Of a stretch of 18,421 bases of DNA, positions 1-8,945 are shown piece by piece. This DNA comes from Amoebophrya sp. AT5.2 (Eukaryota; Sar; Dinophyceae; Syndiniales; Amoebophryaceae). Positions within the stretch are counted from its first letter, which is position 1; the number at the start of each line of letters is the position of its first letter. Location: contig RXOD01004773.1 of NCBI GenBank assembly GCA_005223375.1, positions 1 to 18,421 of the forward strand. The letters are read 5' to 3'. Below the pieces are notes generated by a model. It was given only the letters and a program-made list of their open reading frames with translations. It was not told the DNA's origin and ran no database searches. The translations under genes and the position numbers were made by a program.

Positions 1-2
1 CG

Positions 3-374
3 GCCGATCCGCCTCCTCTCCCTTCCACCAAAGAGGCGGCGGCGGCCGCGGTTGAACTGGGAGCTGCAGATGCGCCGGAATCGGGAACAGCAAGCCCAAA
101 CTGCAGGATAGGATCGGATGCCACTGTCGCGGCGAGATTGAAGTGCAAGGAGGTGCCGGACTGGCTGGCGCATGCGTCGATAGCCGACCACGCGGGAGGT
201 GGGGATTCCAAGTCCAAGTCTGACGTTGACGAGAAGAGAGGAGATGAAGATAAGGATAACAAAAATGCGGCGTCCGCGGCTCGGGTCGATCGGGGCGGTA
301 AGCTTCGGATGCTCGCCCTGGCGCTGCTGGCCGGAAGTGCCGCCGTATGGGTGGTGCCTTGGTACCTCGGCTGA
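3..374 (+). CDS. 3' end of an unknown gene; probable tail-anchored membrane protein (partial)
   Basis: The frame is open from the left edge to a TGA at 372-374, so only the C-terminal part (about 123 residues) is visible and the start lies outside the window. The visible part begins Ala/Pro-rich. It then passes through a highly charged, probably disordered stretch with many Lys, Asp and Ser. It ends in one hydrophobic segment of about 20 residues (LALALLAGSAAVWVVPWYLG) directly at the C-terminus, preceded by basic residues. That arrangement is typical of a tail-anchored protein with its bulk in the cytosol, which is an inference. An ATG at 199 opens an overlapping frame, but its product lacks this organisation. 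I do not recognise the family. Confidence 0.5.
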   Translation, partial: ADPPPLPSTKEAAAAAVELGAADAPESGTASPNCRIGSDATVAARLKCKEVPDWLAHASIADHAGGGDSKSKSDVDEKRGDEDKDNKNAASAARVDRGGKLRMLALALLAGSAAVWVVPWYLG

Positions 375-988
375 AGAACTTCTGGCACTAAGAAAGTATA
401 CGGTATACCAACCTAGGGCGGCGGCGTGGACGTGATCGCGCTTGCGCTCGCGATGAATCGACAATTGAAGATCTTCTTTGGTCAAGATTGCAATCGCAAT
501 AGACGGACGACGTCGTCGTGGACAATCAGAACTTGCGTCTCAACAAAAGTCTCTACGATCAGCCTATCAGCTTCAACCGTAGCGTCGCAATAATACGATT
601 TTCGGACGAGCAGGAACTGTGGCAGTGCCAGTGGTATCACAACCACCTGGGTGTGACATGATTCTGCAATTTCGGCTGACCAGCATCTGTTTCGTTGTTT
701 GCAGTTGTGGATTCATTTTTCTACACGGAATGTCGCGAATGCTACGTGCTCATAGCAGGCCCGTGAAATGCATGGATGCGCAGACCTCGTCCCCTCACTT
801 AGGATCTCTACTTACATAATATGCGATTAGAAAGTGAAAGTGTAAGTAACGTAAGCATCTGACTAGGAGTAGGACGAGTAGGTGTGTTTGCACACCCATG
901 CATGTATTAAGATTTCTACTCTACTCCCGCCCGTTAGGCAGACGCCTACGTACCGGGAACCAATTGATTCATTCTTGACGTTCGATAC
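375..988. other. intergenic stretch, no gene seen
   Basis: Stops are frequent in all frames and the only ORF (619-819, +) has no protein-like features. It presumably holds the 3' UTR of the left-edge gene and the promoter and 5' UTR of the gene at 989. I see no convincing promoter motif or RNA gene. Confidence 0.5.
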
Positions 989-1456
989 ATGCATATCAGA
1001 CCGAGAATAATGTCTCCTCGCCGGCTCGCGCTCGTTCCCGGGTCCGGGCAGTTATGCGCGACTCTCGCGGCACTCGCGCGGCGACCTCCTCTCAGCCCGA
1101 GGAGCGGGTGGCCTCGACCTCTCCAGGCTGCGCGACGCCACTTCGGCACTAGAGATTCGTCGTGGCTCAGCGGTCTCGGCTCTCGTTTAGGGACGTCGGC
1201 TACAACTCCTGAGAACCGGGGGGGCACTTTTTTTTCCCGCACGGTGCAAGAACTGAAGCACCCTGCGATTCCGGTCTTGGTTGCAGGAATAGCGATCGTG
1301 GAATTGCTGATATATTTGAAGCGACACAAGAAGCACGAGAATGAGGACGAAAGCCTGCGCGAGGAGCGGCTGGAGCGGAAACGAGAAAGAAAAGCGAGCT
1401 CCACCTGTGGCGCAGGGGAGGCCGCGGGAGGAGGGCTGTCCACCTCCCAAGGGTGA
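989..1456 (+). CDS. hypothetical single-pass membrane protein, possibly mitochondrial
   Basis: An ATG at 989-991 opens a 155-residue frame ending in TGA; a second in-frame ATG lies seven codons later. The first 50 or so residues are rich in Arg, Ser, Ala and Leu with almost no acidic residues, as in a mitochondrial presequence. Around residues 92-110 is a hydrophobic helix (HPAIPVLVAGIAIVELLIYL). It is followed by a strongly charged tail rich in Lys, Arg and Glu that probably forms a helix. This order (basic leader, one membrane span, charged tail) resembles small inner-membrane assembly or subunit proteins, but I recognise no family. The minus-strand frame over the same bases (946-1572) is judged a shadow because it has no domain-like pattern. 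No intron is needed. Confidence 0.5.
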   Translation: MHIRPRIMSPRRLALVPGSGQLCATLAALARRPPLSPRSGWPRPLQAARRHFGTRDSSWLSGLGSRLGTSATTPENRGGTFFSRTVQELKHPAIPVLVAGIAIVELLIYLKRHKKHENEDESLREERLERKRERKASSTCGAGEAAGGGLSTSQG

Positions 1457-2100
1457 GGCGGATGGGGGCCGCGTGCGAACTGCTGCGGGGACGTTGTCCT
1501 GTTTCCGCCCTTCCCGCGGCAGGCGAAGGTCGCGATCATGAAGATGATGAGACCCCATCCTGCAGCAAACAACTACTCGAAACGCGCGCAGCTATTCGTG
1601 CGTAGCGCGGACGGGACCCCCGATCGCGAAAGTTTCATGTCAGCTGTGCGAGTGCTTTCAAAATAAATGCTACAACTGTGCAGCGAGACGAGAAGCGGCA
1701 GCGGGCTAGCCGCCCAGTCTTCTGGTGGAAAGCAGGACGGGCCGGAAAGGTTTAATGAGGACGGCAGCCAATGACTGAGATAGCATCAACGTCGGCAATG
1801 CGACTGCGTAAACTTGATCAACCTGTTGTAGACCCACGTTGGATGGCAACGGCTGATCTTTGTCCTCGCGCGACCCTCGGCGTGAATGTGAAAATACGAC
1901 GAATATAAAGATTCGAATTTCGTACCTTCTACTCCGCACGTTGTTCAAAGAAAATCAAACCCTTTTTTTTTAAGCGGGTTCCCTGTACTGGGCTCGTTCT
2001 CGAAATCAATACCCTGCTCTCTCTCAACTTCAACCCGGATCATTCTCGAAAGGCAAACACGGTGGATCCACCGCAGAGAGCGAAAAATAAGAAAGCACGA
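1457..2100. other. unassigned stretch, weak minus-strand coding signal
   Basis: No convincing + strand gene is present. On the minus strand, 1706-1948 is open (80 codons, TTG as first codon, no good ATG) and contains a plausible hydrophobic stretch (VDQVYAVALPTLMLSQSL). It could be a downstream exon of the minus-strand ORF at 2101-2370, but I could not find splice sites that join them with confidence. Otherwise it holds an oligo-T run near 1962 and nothing I can name. Confidence 0.3.
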
Positions 2101-2370
2101 TCAATTTGGATCTGAAGAAAGTAAGTTCATGTTGAGATCCTGACAAAAAAGTCCGTCTGTGATCGATTCGTGGACGACTAGTACACTGGTCGTGGCGTCC
2201 GTTGCTAGGTTGGTATAGAAAATAGTAATTACGAGGTGGTGGACGAGGTGGGTCAACGAGCACGAGCCGCATGAGAAAATCGAACTAGCAGGCGCAGAAT
2301 CTTTGTTGTATGCAGTCTTGAAGACAAAAGGCGTTTTCAAAAGCACTTCCTTGCATTGATCTGCACTCAT
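2101..2370 (-). CDS. weak minus-strand ORF, 89 codons
   Basis: A true ATG (complement of 2368-2370) opens an 89-residue frame beginning MSADQCKEVLLKTPFVFKTA. The opening looks like ordinary protein. The middle is Ser/Cys/His-rich and less convincing, so the frame may run from a short first exon into intron sequence. It faces away from the eIF4G-like gene at 2739, so about 370 bp would serve as a shared divergent promoter. I recognise no family and give it low weight. Confidence 0.25.
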   Translation of the reverse strand: MSADQCKEVLLKTPFVFKTAYNKDSAPASSIFSCGSCSLTHLVHHLVITIFYTNLATDATTSVLVVHESITDGLFCQDLNMNLLSSDPN

Positions 2371-2738
2371 TTTTGTTGCACCACCGGCAGCAATTACCCG
2401 CCGCAGGCTAGCGCTAGGATAGCCTTACGAGTAGGCTGCCAGGTATTCCTTCGACCACGCGCGCGGGGCGAAGCTTGCATGACGGCCGAACAACGTCATT
2501 ACTCTATCTAACTATTTTCCCACGACAACGGCAACGACTCTCTCATCCCATCCATCGCATCTCCACTGACTGTGCGCTCGCATCTGGAGGCGAAGCAACA
2601 ACGACTTGGGCCTCTCCACCTTTGTGTTTTCATTGGCGAGTTTGTTTCCAAAAGCGAACCCCCACCTGTATCCGCAACAAGTGCTTAGAGCGGTACAACC
2701 ACCTGTAGTTCGACTGCCGCCTCGCCCTGCCGGTCAGC
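2371..2738. promoter_or_regulatory. 5' flank and presumed 5' UTR of the eIF4G-like gene
   Basis: The stretch lies directly upstream of the ATG at 2739 and holds no convincing gene; the frame at 2475-2708 looks random. It should contain the transcription start and, if this is a dinoflagellate-type genome, a trans-splice acceptor. Several pyrimidine-rich runs occur (around 2500-2560), but I cannot single one out. There is no clear TATA box. Confidence 0.35.
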
Positions 2739-5700
2739 ATGAGCGACTTTCACGACCCGTACCCGTCGGACTCCTACGGCGGGAAATCGGCAGACTACCA
2801 AGACTCCTACCCCAGCGGCGCGAGAAAAGGCAAGGGAAAGGGCAAGGGGAAGGGAAAGAAAGGCGGCAAGAAAGGGTACTTGCACATGCACGCTTTTTGT
2901 TCTACAGGATCCGTGCTTCGCAGTAGCCATTTTCTCATGAATTTATATTAACTGCTTTGTTTCTTCGCTTAAGCTGCTCTTTCTCCGACTGCTTTATGAT
3001 GAATTTTTCAACATTGATTATGATCACTCTGGCAGGTACTCTTCCAAGGATCGGGATCACTACGAGGCTCCTCCGCAGTACCTGGATGGGCCAGCACCGG
3101 GGAGATATAATGACGAGGACCCGCTGTCTGGTGACGAGCAGACTGGGCGATACAATAGCAATGCCGGATATAACAAGAACTACGGCGAGCGGGACAAGGA
3201 TAACAGGACTTACGGCAAGGACCAGCACGGATACGGGAGCAAGGGTTCGTATAACGGAGGAGGTGGCAAAGGCAAGATGTCCTCCAAGGACGGTTTTTAC
3301 GGTGCCGGCGATAAGGATAACTACTACGCCGGCAAGGGCGGGGGCTCCTCTGGGTCTGGACCCAACAAGGGCGGAAGCAGTGGTGGTTACAATGAGAATG
3401 ACTACAACAGCTACAACAAGTCCTCGTCGAAGGGCTCGGCGTCACCGAATGCTGGGCGCCTGCAACCAGGCGGATACGACAACGGCGCCAGCTCACCCTC
3501 GGCGCGAGCAGGTGGTCACCGGGAGAAGTACAACCACGACGACCGATCTATGGTGGGACCATTTGGTAAGTAGGCAAGTGGTAAGTTGTGATTTTCTTTT
3601 GGGGCTCTTCGGGTTCCCCTTTGGTGTTCTCAAGAGGAGGGCTGCAGTTCTAGGAACACAGGCGGCATTTCGCGACTGGGAAGACTGGCACACTCCTGCA
3701 CCCAATTATAGCCATGACAACCAAGAGTCGCTACCTTGGGCGCCCTCTTTTGCCCTGCTCTCGGGTCGTCCTATCTTCATCATTCTGAGTCAGAGTCTAA
3801 CCAGTAGCGTTTATCTAGTTCCTGCATCTACCTACGCTAAGGCTAACACTCGCGCCGGGCGATTCAGAACGCCGCAACGCAGTCGCCACCTAAGGGGAAG
3901 GGGACCCACCACGAAGTACTTACCATTTGCCCACTTACCAACCGGTCCCCTCATACGATCTCACACGCCATTCACGTCGGACTTGGACACTTCTCGAGAC
4001 TACGGCAACGCTCCCGCGGCCCCGCAGCAGCCCGTGTATTCGAAGAGTGACATGAAGGGCTACTACATGCGCAAGGGCGAGAAGGACGGAAAAGGGGTTG
4101 GAGCAGCTGCCCAGGGTGCTGGTGGACCTGGAGGCTTTCCGAAAGGCGGTGGAGGTGGAGGTTACGGCGGCGGATACAGCAGTTCTTACGGAGTGGGGGA
4201 TCCGAACGGGCGCTCGGATGGAGCAGGAGTCGCGGGGCCACAAGACGTCTCGCCCGGCGCGACAAGTAGCTTCGCAGCAAGAAAAGGAGCGGCGGCAAAG
4301 GCAGCGGCAGCGGAGCGGTCGTTCTCACCATCGGCGCGACGAGGCGGCGGGAAGCCAGGATCTTCGGGCGGCGAGCCAGGGGCAGGTGCCAGTAGCAGCG
4401 CGGCACCCATAGCGCCAGTGCGAACGGAAGACGAGCAAAAAGCAATCCTGCGAAAAATCAAGGGCGTCCTCAACAAGCTGAGTCCGCAAAAATTCGATTC
4501 TCTGTACTGTCTGAACATACCTTCCTATATCAATATCTGTGAATTTGTTCTTTTTGTTTCTCTCTCTCTTCTCCACATGGAAAGCTGATAAGCAGAACCA
4601 CCAGGTGGAGAAGATCAACTTGACGATCCATCAATTAATGGTGAGAACTTTTTCGCTTGAAGCTAGCAGTAACCAGCTAAGTAACGCGAGCACCACGACC
4701 CTGACATGTCGATGTTTGACGTAAGGATCCTTTACTGCGAGACCAAACTGAGAATCATCCACTAGATCGGCATATGTTTGTTTTTGGTCTTGTTGGAACG
4801 AAAACGACCGAATGAAAATAAAATCAGTGAAAACACTTTTAGTGCCGAAAGTCCTATCCGCGTTATAAAACAGCGCCGCGCAGCTGCGAGAAGTGGTGAC
4901 GACGCAAGAGGACGTGGAGACTTTTGCCACACAGGTTTTTGACAAGGTGGTAAGGCAGCATGGCTTCCTTGATCTCTACACGGACATGTGCGTAGACCTC
5001 AATAAACACTGCCAGGAGGGCGGTATTCCGGGAGTGGTACTAACTTCTAGAAATAATTGATTTTCATCATTTTTGACGACCGACTCTCTCCTGCCGGCTG
5101 CAGCTCGTTGCACCAAGTACGACGCAGTCCGCTCGAATAAATATCAATCTTTCTTATGTCATCAAGTGCTGGCTCTGTGGTCGCAAGTTTTGCCACGGAT
5201 GCGCGCATCTTGATCGCTCACGTCCTAATCGATTTCACCAGGACCCGCGTATTTTTCGTTCGATTCTGTTGAACACCTGCCAGCAGAATTTCGAGAAGTA
5301 CTGCAGCGAGCCAGACTTCCAGCTGTCAAAGGAGGGGGATGCTCCACTACCAGTGGAACAAACCTCGGGACTGGAGAAGTCGGCGTTCGAGATCGAGACT
5401 GAGTACAAGAAGTGCATGAGTGGCACTGTCAAGTTCGTCGCCAAACTCATCGTCGAGGAAATCCTGGCGAGCAAGATGGTAGTGCTCCTGGCCGAGTCGC
5501 TACTCGAGAACGAACACCCAGTCAGGCTGGAAAACCTCGCGGTATAACGCCACTCAATTACATTTGTTTTTGCTCGTCGTTGTATACGGATAAAGAATTC
5601 TTTCACACTCTGCATTGAAATTCATTGATTGATGGCGAGATCAGGTGGGACTGCGCTTCCGGTGTCTACTACTTCTGGGTTCGTACTTGTGCCTATGCGT

Positions 5701-5958
5701 AGTACGATAGTGTATCAAAGTCGATTTCGATCACAGCAAGATGAACTAGAACGTCTCGATTCGTTCCAGGTGTTCCTGAAGATTGTTGGTCCGGTTTTTG
5801 ACCGGGAGGAGTGGCCGTACCACAAGGACCTGAAGGCCTTGTTCTTCCAGCTGATGGACATCGCCAACCGGACGGAGAGCAAAAAACTGCGGTTTTGTAT
5901 CATGAACTTGATGGACACGCGGAAAAATGACTGGAAGGAGATCGTTGTGCAGAGTTAA
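2739..5958 (+). CDS. eIF4G-like translation initiation scaffold with C-terminal MIF4G domain (7 exons)
   Basis: Proposed join: 2739-2875, 3036-3565, 3999-4508, 4585-4640, 4884-5036, 5242-5541, 5770-5958, giving 624 residues and TAA at 5956-5958. Phases agree at every junction, and all introns written this way are GT-AG. Residues 1 to about 360 are low-complexity, rich in Gly, Tyr, Lys, Asp and Ser, including a Lys/Gly run (KGKGKGKGKKGGKK). From about residue 367 a MIF4G domain follows: RKIKGVLNKLSPQKFDSL (first helix pair), VFDKVVRQHGFLDLYTDMC (exon 5), FRSILLNTCQQNFEKY and VKFVAKLIVEEILASKMV (exon 6), KKLRFCIMNLMDTRKNDW (exon 7). In eIF4G this HEAT-repeat domain binds eIF4A and joins the cap complex to the 40S subunit. 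No MA3 domain and no obvious eIF4E-binding YxxxxL motif is seen. The 4509-4584 junction is uncertain. The gene may have another exon downstream, but the stop fits the end of MIF4G. Confidence 0.87.
2876..3035 (+). other. eIF4G-like intron 1, bounded by a GGTACT direct repeat
   Basis: The intron is a GT-AG intron of 160 nt. The hexamer GGTACT occurs at 2875-2880, across the donor, and again at 3035-3040, across the acceptor. Removal joins the Lys/Gly run to the Tyr/Asp-rich part of the protein in frame (phase 2). Confidence 0.75.
3555..3586 (+). repeat. left arm of inverted repeat in eIF4G-like intron 2
   Basis: This 32-nt arm spans the exon/intron boundary and contains GTAAGT twice. Its reverse complement matches 3918-3949 with about four mismatches. 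A weaker match continues outward on both sides (a GATC-containing block near 3544 and near 3957). Confidence 0.8.
3566..3998 (+). other. eIF4G-like intron 2 with long inverted repeat
   Basis: The donor is GTAAGT at 3566; the acceptor AG at 3997-3998 is the one that restores the frame (phase 1). The intron is 433 nt. Its donor sits inside the left arm of an imperfect inverted repeat whose right arm ends about 49 nt upstream of the acceptor, so the spliced-out RNA could fold on itself. No ORF is evident in the loop. The acceptor has only a weak pyrimidine tract. Confidence 0.65.
3918..3949 (-). repeat. right arm of inverted repeat in eIF4G-like intron 2
   Basis: This arm is the partner of 3555-3586 and contains ACTTACC twice, the complement of the two donor-like motifs of the left arm. 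The loop between the arms is about 331 nt. Confidence 0.8.
4509..4584 (+). other. eIF4G-like intron 3, boundaries uncertain
   Basis: GT at 4509 with AG at 4583-4584 is the only GT-AG pair I found that keeps both flanking frames and the conserved KLSPQKF helix. It leaves a segment of about 40 residues between that motif and VFDKVV, where the family usually has about 25. A non-canonical junction joining KF (ending near 4495) to VEKINL or EKINL (starting near 4605) would fit the family spacing better. Confidence 0.45.
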
Positions 5959-7358
5959 ATGATTTTACCCACCGAGCAGGTCGTTGATGTCTCCGGACCG
6001 CCCGGATGTGTGGTCGGCTGAGAAAGTTCGTTGTTGGAAGGCAAGAAGGCGAGAGGAAGTAGTGGGGAAGCGATTTCTTTTTTCTGGCGAGGAAGTACCG
6101 GCATGACCAAGGGAGCTGCAGAACGAAGCAACAAGACGAACAGAGGTGCTGGGAGAGCAGATTCGTGCTGGCGTGGTGCCAGAAGTGCAGTGGGATGATC
6201 ACAGCCTCTAAGATTCGCCATCGCCCGGAGCCGTACAGAATCAAAGTGTGCGTAAAAAATATGTTTCCCTCGTCCTGCCCTCCCCGGGATCGATGTCCTG
6301 GCACTACGGTTCTTGCTTTTCTCGGCCCGTGGACGACTGCTGACGACGCTGGATTGATGAAGGAACACGAAGATGTTGATTTTCCAGCTGCAGCATTCTC
6401 AAATGTTGCGTGAAATTCGCGCGAAGTAACAATGCACGCTGAAGAACCTCTGCGAACGCTTACCCGCCTTCGCCTTACGACCTGTGTTCCACTGTTCATC
6501 TTCAGGAGGCGTGCTTTCTTTGTTCCGCCATCATGGCACTACGGATCTGCTCGCATAGATACAGATCTCGCGATCTGGACAATGGACTTCGTGTGGTGGC
6601 GGTGCATCACTGTCTGGAACCGCGAAAATGTCGTGAATCGTGAATCCTTTTACTAAGTATCTATGGTAAATCAAAATGTAGTTCTTGCTGTCGTTGGTGA
6701 CGGGGTCTCTGGCTTGTTCTGCCGCATGATACTGGGCGTGAAATAAAATCAGGGAGAGACTCGAAGTTAATGTGGCGTGCCAGGAGCCTGGGCACCCTGC
6801 TACGCAAAGTTCCTGCCCGCAGACCGAGGGACGCTTCTGCGTGAAGGTGATGCCGACGGGGTCGACGCCGGGGGCGGGCGCTCGGCAAGAAAGGCACCAC
6901 ACACCACATCTGAAAACCCGAATGCGGGTTATGCCTGGCAAAAGGGGGGCGGCTGATGTGACAAAGAGCGTGCGCCGCGAGTGATCACGAGGGACTTTGA
7001 GAAATCTAGAAGAAAAAAGTGACTCCATCTCCAATCATTCGCCCGAGAAAATAAAGATTAAACGAAAAACAAGCAAAAGGCGCCAGAGAGAAGGAGAGTA
7101 AATGAACATGAACGAAAGATGTAAGGCTAAAGATAGAAAGATACGAGCGTAGTTCTAGGTGTTTCTTTCCGCCTGGTGGAATTGGATTGCTCAGATACTC
7201 GAGGAGAAGACAAAGCGGCTTTGTCATTCGTGGAGCGGAATAAACTACGAAAGTATCTATGTATTTGACGCTACCCCTCCACTAGGTATCGGAGATTCGA
7301 TTGTTCGACATCGATCCACCTTTCTGGCACACATAACGACAGCTCGAAACCTCGGAGA
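5959..7358. other. long stretch without a confident gene
   Basis: The start of this stretch is presumably the 3' UTR of the eIF4G-like gene. Several frames are open by chance. The most suggestive + strand piece is at 6770-6955. There an ATG at 6770 begins an Arg-rich leader (MWRARSLGTLLRKVPARRP), and the neighbouring frame is open and protein-like up to a TGA near 6957. A short exon is possible but unproven. The minus frame 6531-7034 has clustered Cys residues but no recognisable domain. From about 7010 the sequence becomes A-rich and looks non-coding. Confidence 0.35.
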
Positions 7359-7754
7359 ATGAAGTTGGCAGCTCCTTCCTTTGCTGTCTGGCTGCTCGCT
7401 GCGGTCGTGCAGCAACAGGTTGTGGTGCCGGCCAGTGCCGCTTCCATGTCTGCAAATCTACGACTCCGCCGCGCCGCGCTCCGGGCCGCGATGGCTGGCC
7501 GACGGCTGCGGCAAGTGAATTCCAGGGCCCCCCTCGCTGGTGTCAACCTGAAGAAGCATCATCCGACTCCCCGCGTTTCAGTTTCACCCCCTCAGCTGCT
7601 CCGTCGCGCGAAAGAGCTATCGTCCCCGCCCTCGTCCGGGCCCCTGGTCTCGCTCGTGAGCAAGCAGCGCCGCATGTTGGGTACCTCCGACGACACGCAC
7701 CCCAAAAGTAACGAACTGCTTCAGAGCGATCACGTCATTCCGGATTCACGTTAG
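7359..7754 (+). CDS. secreted or membrane-targeted protein, possibly a first exon only
   Basis: The ATG at 7359 opens a 131-residue frame to TAG. Residues 1-28 form a clear signal peptide: a short basic start, a hydrophobic core (FAVWLLAAVVQQQVVVPA) and small residues at the likely cleavage site (ASAAS). The rest is basic and rich in Arg, Ser and Pro, without Cys and without a recognisable domain, and looks disordered. A good donor-like sequence (GTGAGC at 7656, phase 0) lies inside the frame, so translation may leave it there and continue in the coiled-coil exon at 8449, which would also start in phase 0. That would make one secreted coiled-coil protein. I cannot decide between the two readings. 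Confidence 0.55.
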   Translation: MKLAAPSFAVWLLAAVVQQQVVVPASAASMSANLRLRRAALRAAMAGRRLRQVNSRAPLAGVNLKKHHPTPRVSVSPPQLLRRAKELSSPPSSGPLVSLVSKQRRMLGTSDDTHPKSNELLQSDHVIPDSR

Positions 7755-8448
7755 CCGGACTGATCGGAATCGAGTTTTTAGTAGGAACCACATCAGGACG
7801 AGGACCACCCAGGAGGTGGAATCACTGATTTTTATAACAATCGGTCTCGCGGCGTTTGCTCTATGGCAACGGATTCTCGCTCGAGTCTTCATCTGGTTCC
7901 TCGTCCACTTCCAATAACTTGGGTCAGCCTGCCTGCTGCTGCTCCACGCACTTGCTCTCCACAAACTTGTCTTTTTCTTGCCGCTTGCCGCTTGTCTTCC
8001 TGCCGCTTGCCCTTTGAATTCGTGGCCCTCTGGTCAGTCGGGCATTCTCAGCTTGGCTGTTGCCTAAGCAGGGTCCGAACGAGAGCCCAAGAAGAAGACC
8101 ACGCGATTTCAGATTCAGCGTAGTAGTAAAGTTAGCACGCTGGCTTCATTTGCGCCACTAGGAGCGAGCACTTCACACCTCCAGCCGGAGGCACGGCTTT
8201 AGTGTGGAGTCCCCTCGTGGCCACCTGGGTGAGGACGCTAGGGGCAGAAAAGTGGGCCTATGTGGTTGAGTGCCGACACTCTCACACAGTCAAAATGCGG
8301 GAAGGTCTTCGTGCTGTACACAAGACCATTTTGCCCGCAATTCCCCTCAGCCCTGTCTTGTTAATAGTACAATCTGAATCTGTAGTAGCTTCATTGTCTA
8401 CAGGCGCCACGGCCACCTGCATTAATTTATTTTATTTTCATTTGATAG
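7755..8448. other. probable intron or intergenic stretch
   Basis: No convincing exon is present. The 3' end is AT-rich with a pyrimidine-rich run and AG at 8447-8448 directly before ATGTTG, which looks like a splice acceptor. A short imperfect repeat of CTTGCCG lies at about 7977-8011. The open frames at 7863-8123 and 8202-8501 look random. Confidence 0.4.
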
Positions 8449-8945
8449 ATGTTGATCACGATCATGCGTCGATTCCAATTTTCGCTTCACACGAAACCTG
8501 AGGCTGACACAACCGTGAAGCTGTACGCCAAGCAAACCGCTGACGAAAAACTCGCGGCGGCAGAGGCCAAGGTCATTGATTCTTTTATACATTTGAGAAG
8601 GTTTTTTTTCATGGGTTCGTTGTAGTTTTTTGATAGTCGCCGCGCAAGCTACAAGATACATGATATGCAGTAGGACTAGAACTACTAAAAAGAATGAAAT
8701 TTCAAACTCAAGAAATAAGCGCAAGCGCTTACTACCGCCGCAAGATTACATCGTTCTCGCCGCCAAGTTGGAGGACTACAAGAACGAACAACTTTCCACA
8801 GGTATCCCAGTTATCGGAGTCAGCGTCGGCCACGGCCACCGCGGTCGCGAGTCTCCAGGACGAACTGTCACGAGTGAACACTGCTTTGGACGGTGTCGCC
8901 GACCTCGCCACACAACTGCAGTCGATCAGCACCACGTCCAATTGA
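8449..8945 (+). CDS. short coiled-coil protein or 3' exons of the gene starting at 7359
   Basis: Proposed join: 8449-8571 and 8802-8945, giving 88 codons and TGA at 8943-8945. Exon one begins at an ATG that directly follows a likely acceptor AG, so it may be internal. It encodes an alternating charged/Ala-rich helix (VKLYAKQTADEKLAAAEAK). The second exon continues it with ATAVASLQDELSRVNTALDG, a heptad-like pattern of Leu, Val and Ala. The intron 8572-8801 is GT-AG, phase 0, with AGGT at both ends. An alternative acceptor at 8767 would add LEDYKNEQLS, also coil-like, but then the frame leaves the coiled coil. No family is recognised; a structural or scaffold role is only a guess. Confidence 0.5.

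Noticed and set aside
946..1572. 208-codon minus-strand ORF
   Set aside because: It lies opposite the ORF at 989-1456, which has a leader and a membrane helix. The minus product is Arg/Ser/Pro-rich without structure, as expected for a shadow frame.
2923..2933. GTAGCCATTTT, identical to 11 bases of the dinoflagellate spliced leader
   Set aside because: It lies inside intron 1 of the eIF4G-like gene, not before a coding start. The bases on either side do not continue the match, so an 11-base coincidence is the simpler reading. A relict leader should sit in a 5' UTR and match further.
2957..4588. 543-codon + strand ORF taken as a single gene
   Set aside because: It reads across introns: from 3036 to 3565 the real frame is a different one (Tyr/Gly/Lys-rich), and only the part after 3999 is in the coding frame.
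5900..6499. 199-codon minus-strand ORF
   Set aside because: It overlaps the last MIF4G exon and its product is a low-information mixture of Ser, Arg and His.
6531..7034. 167-codon minus-strand ORF with clustered Cys
   Set aside because: The Cys spacing matches no motif I know, and the opposite strand over the GC-rich part is equally open.
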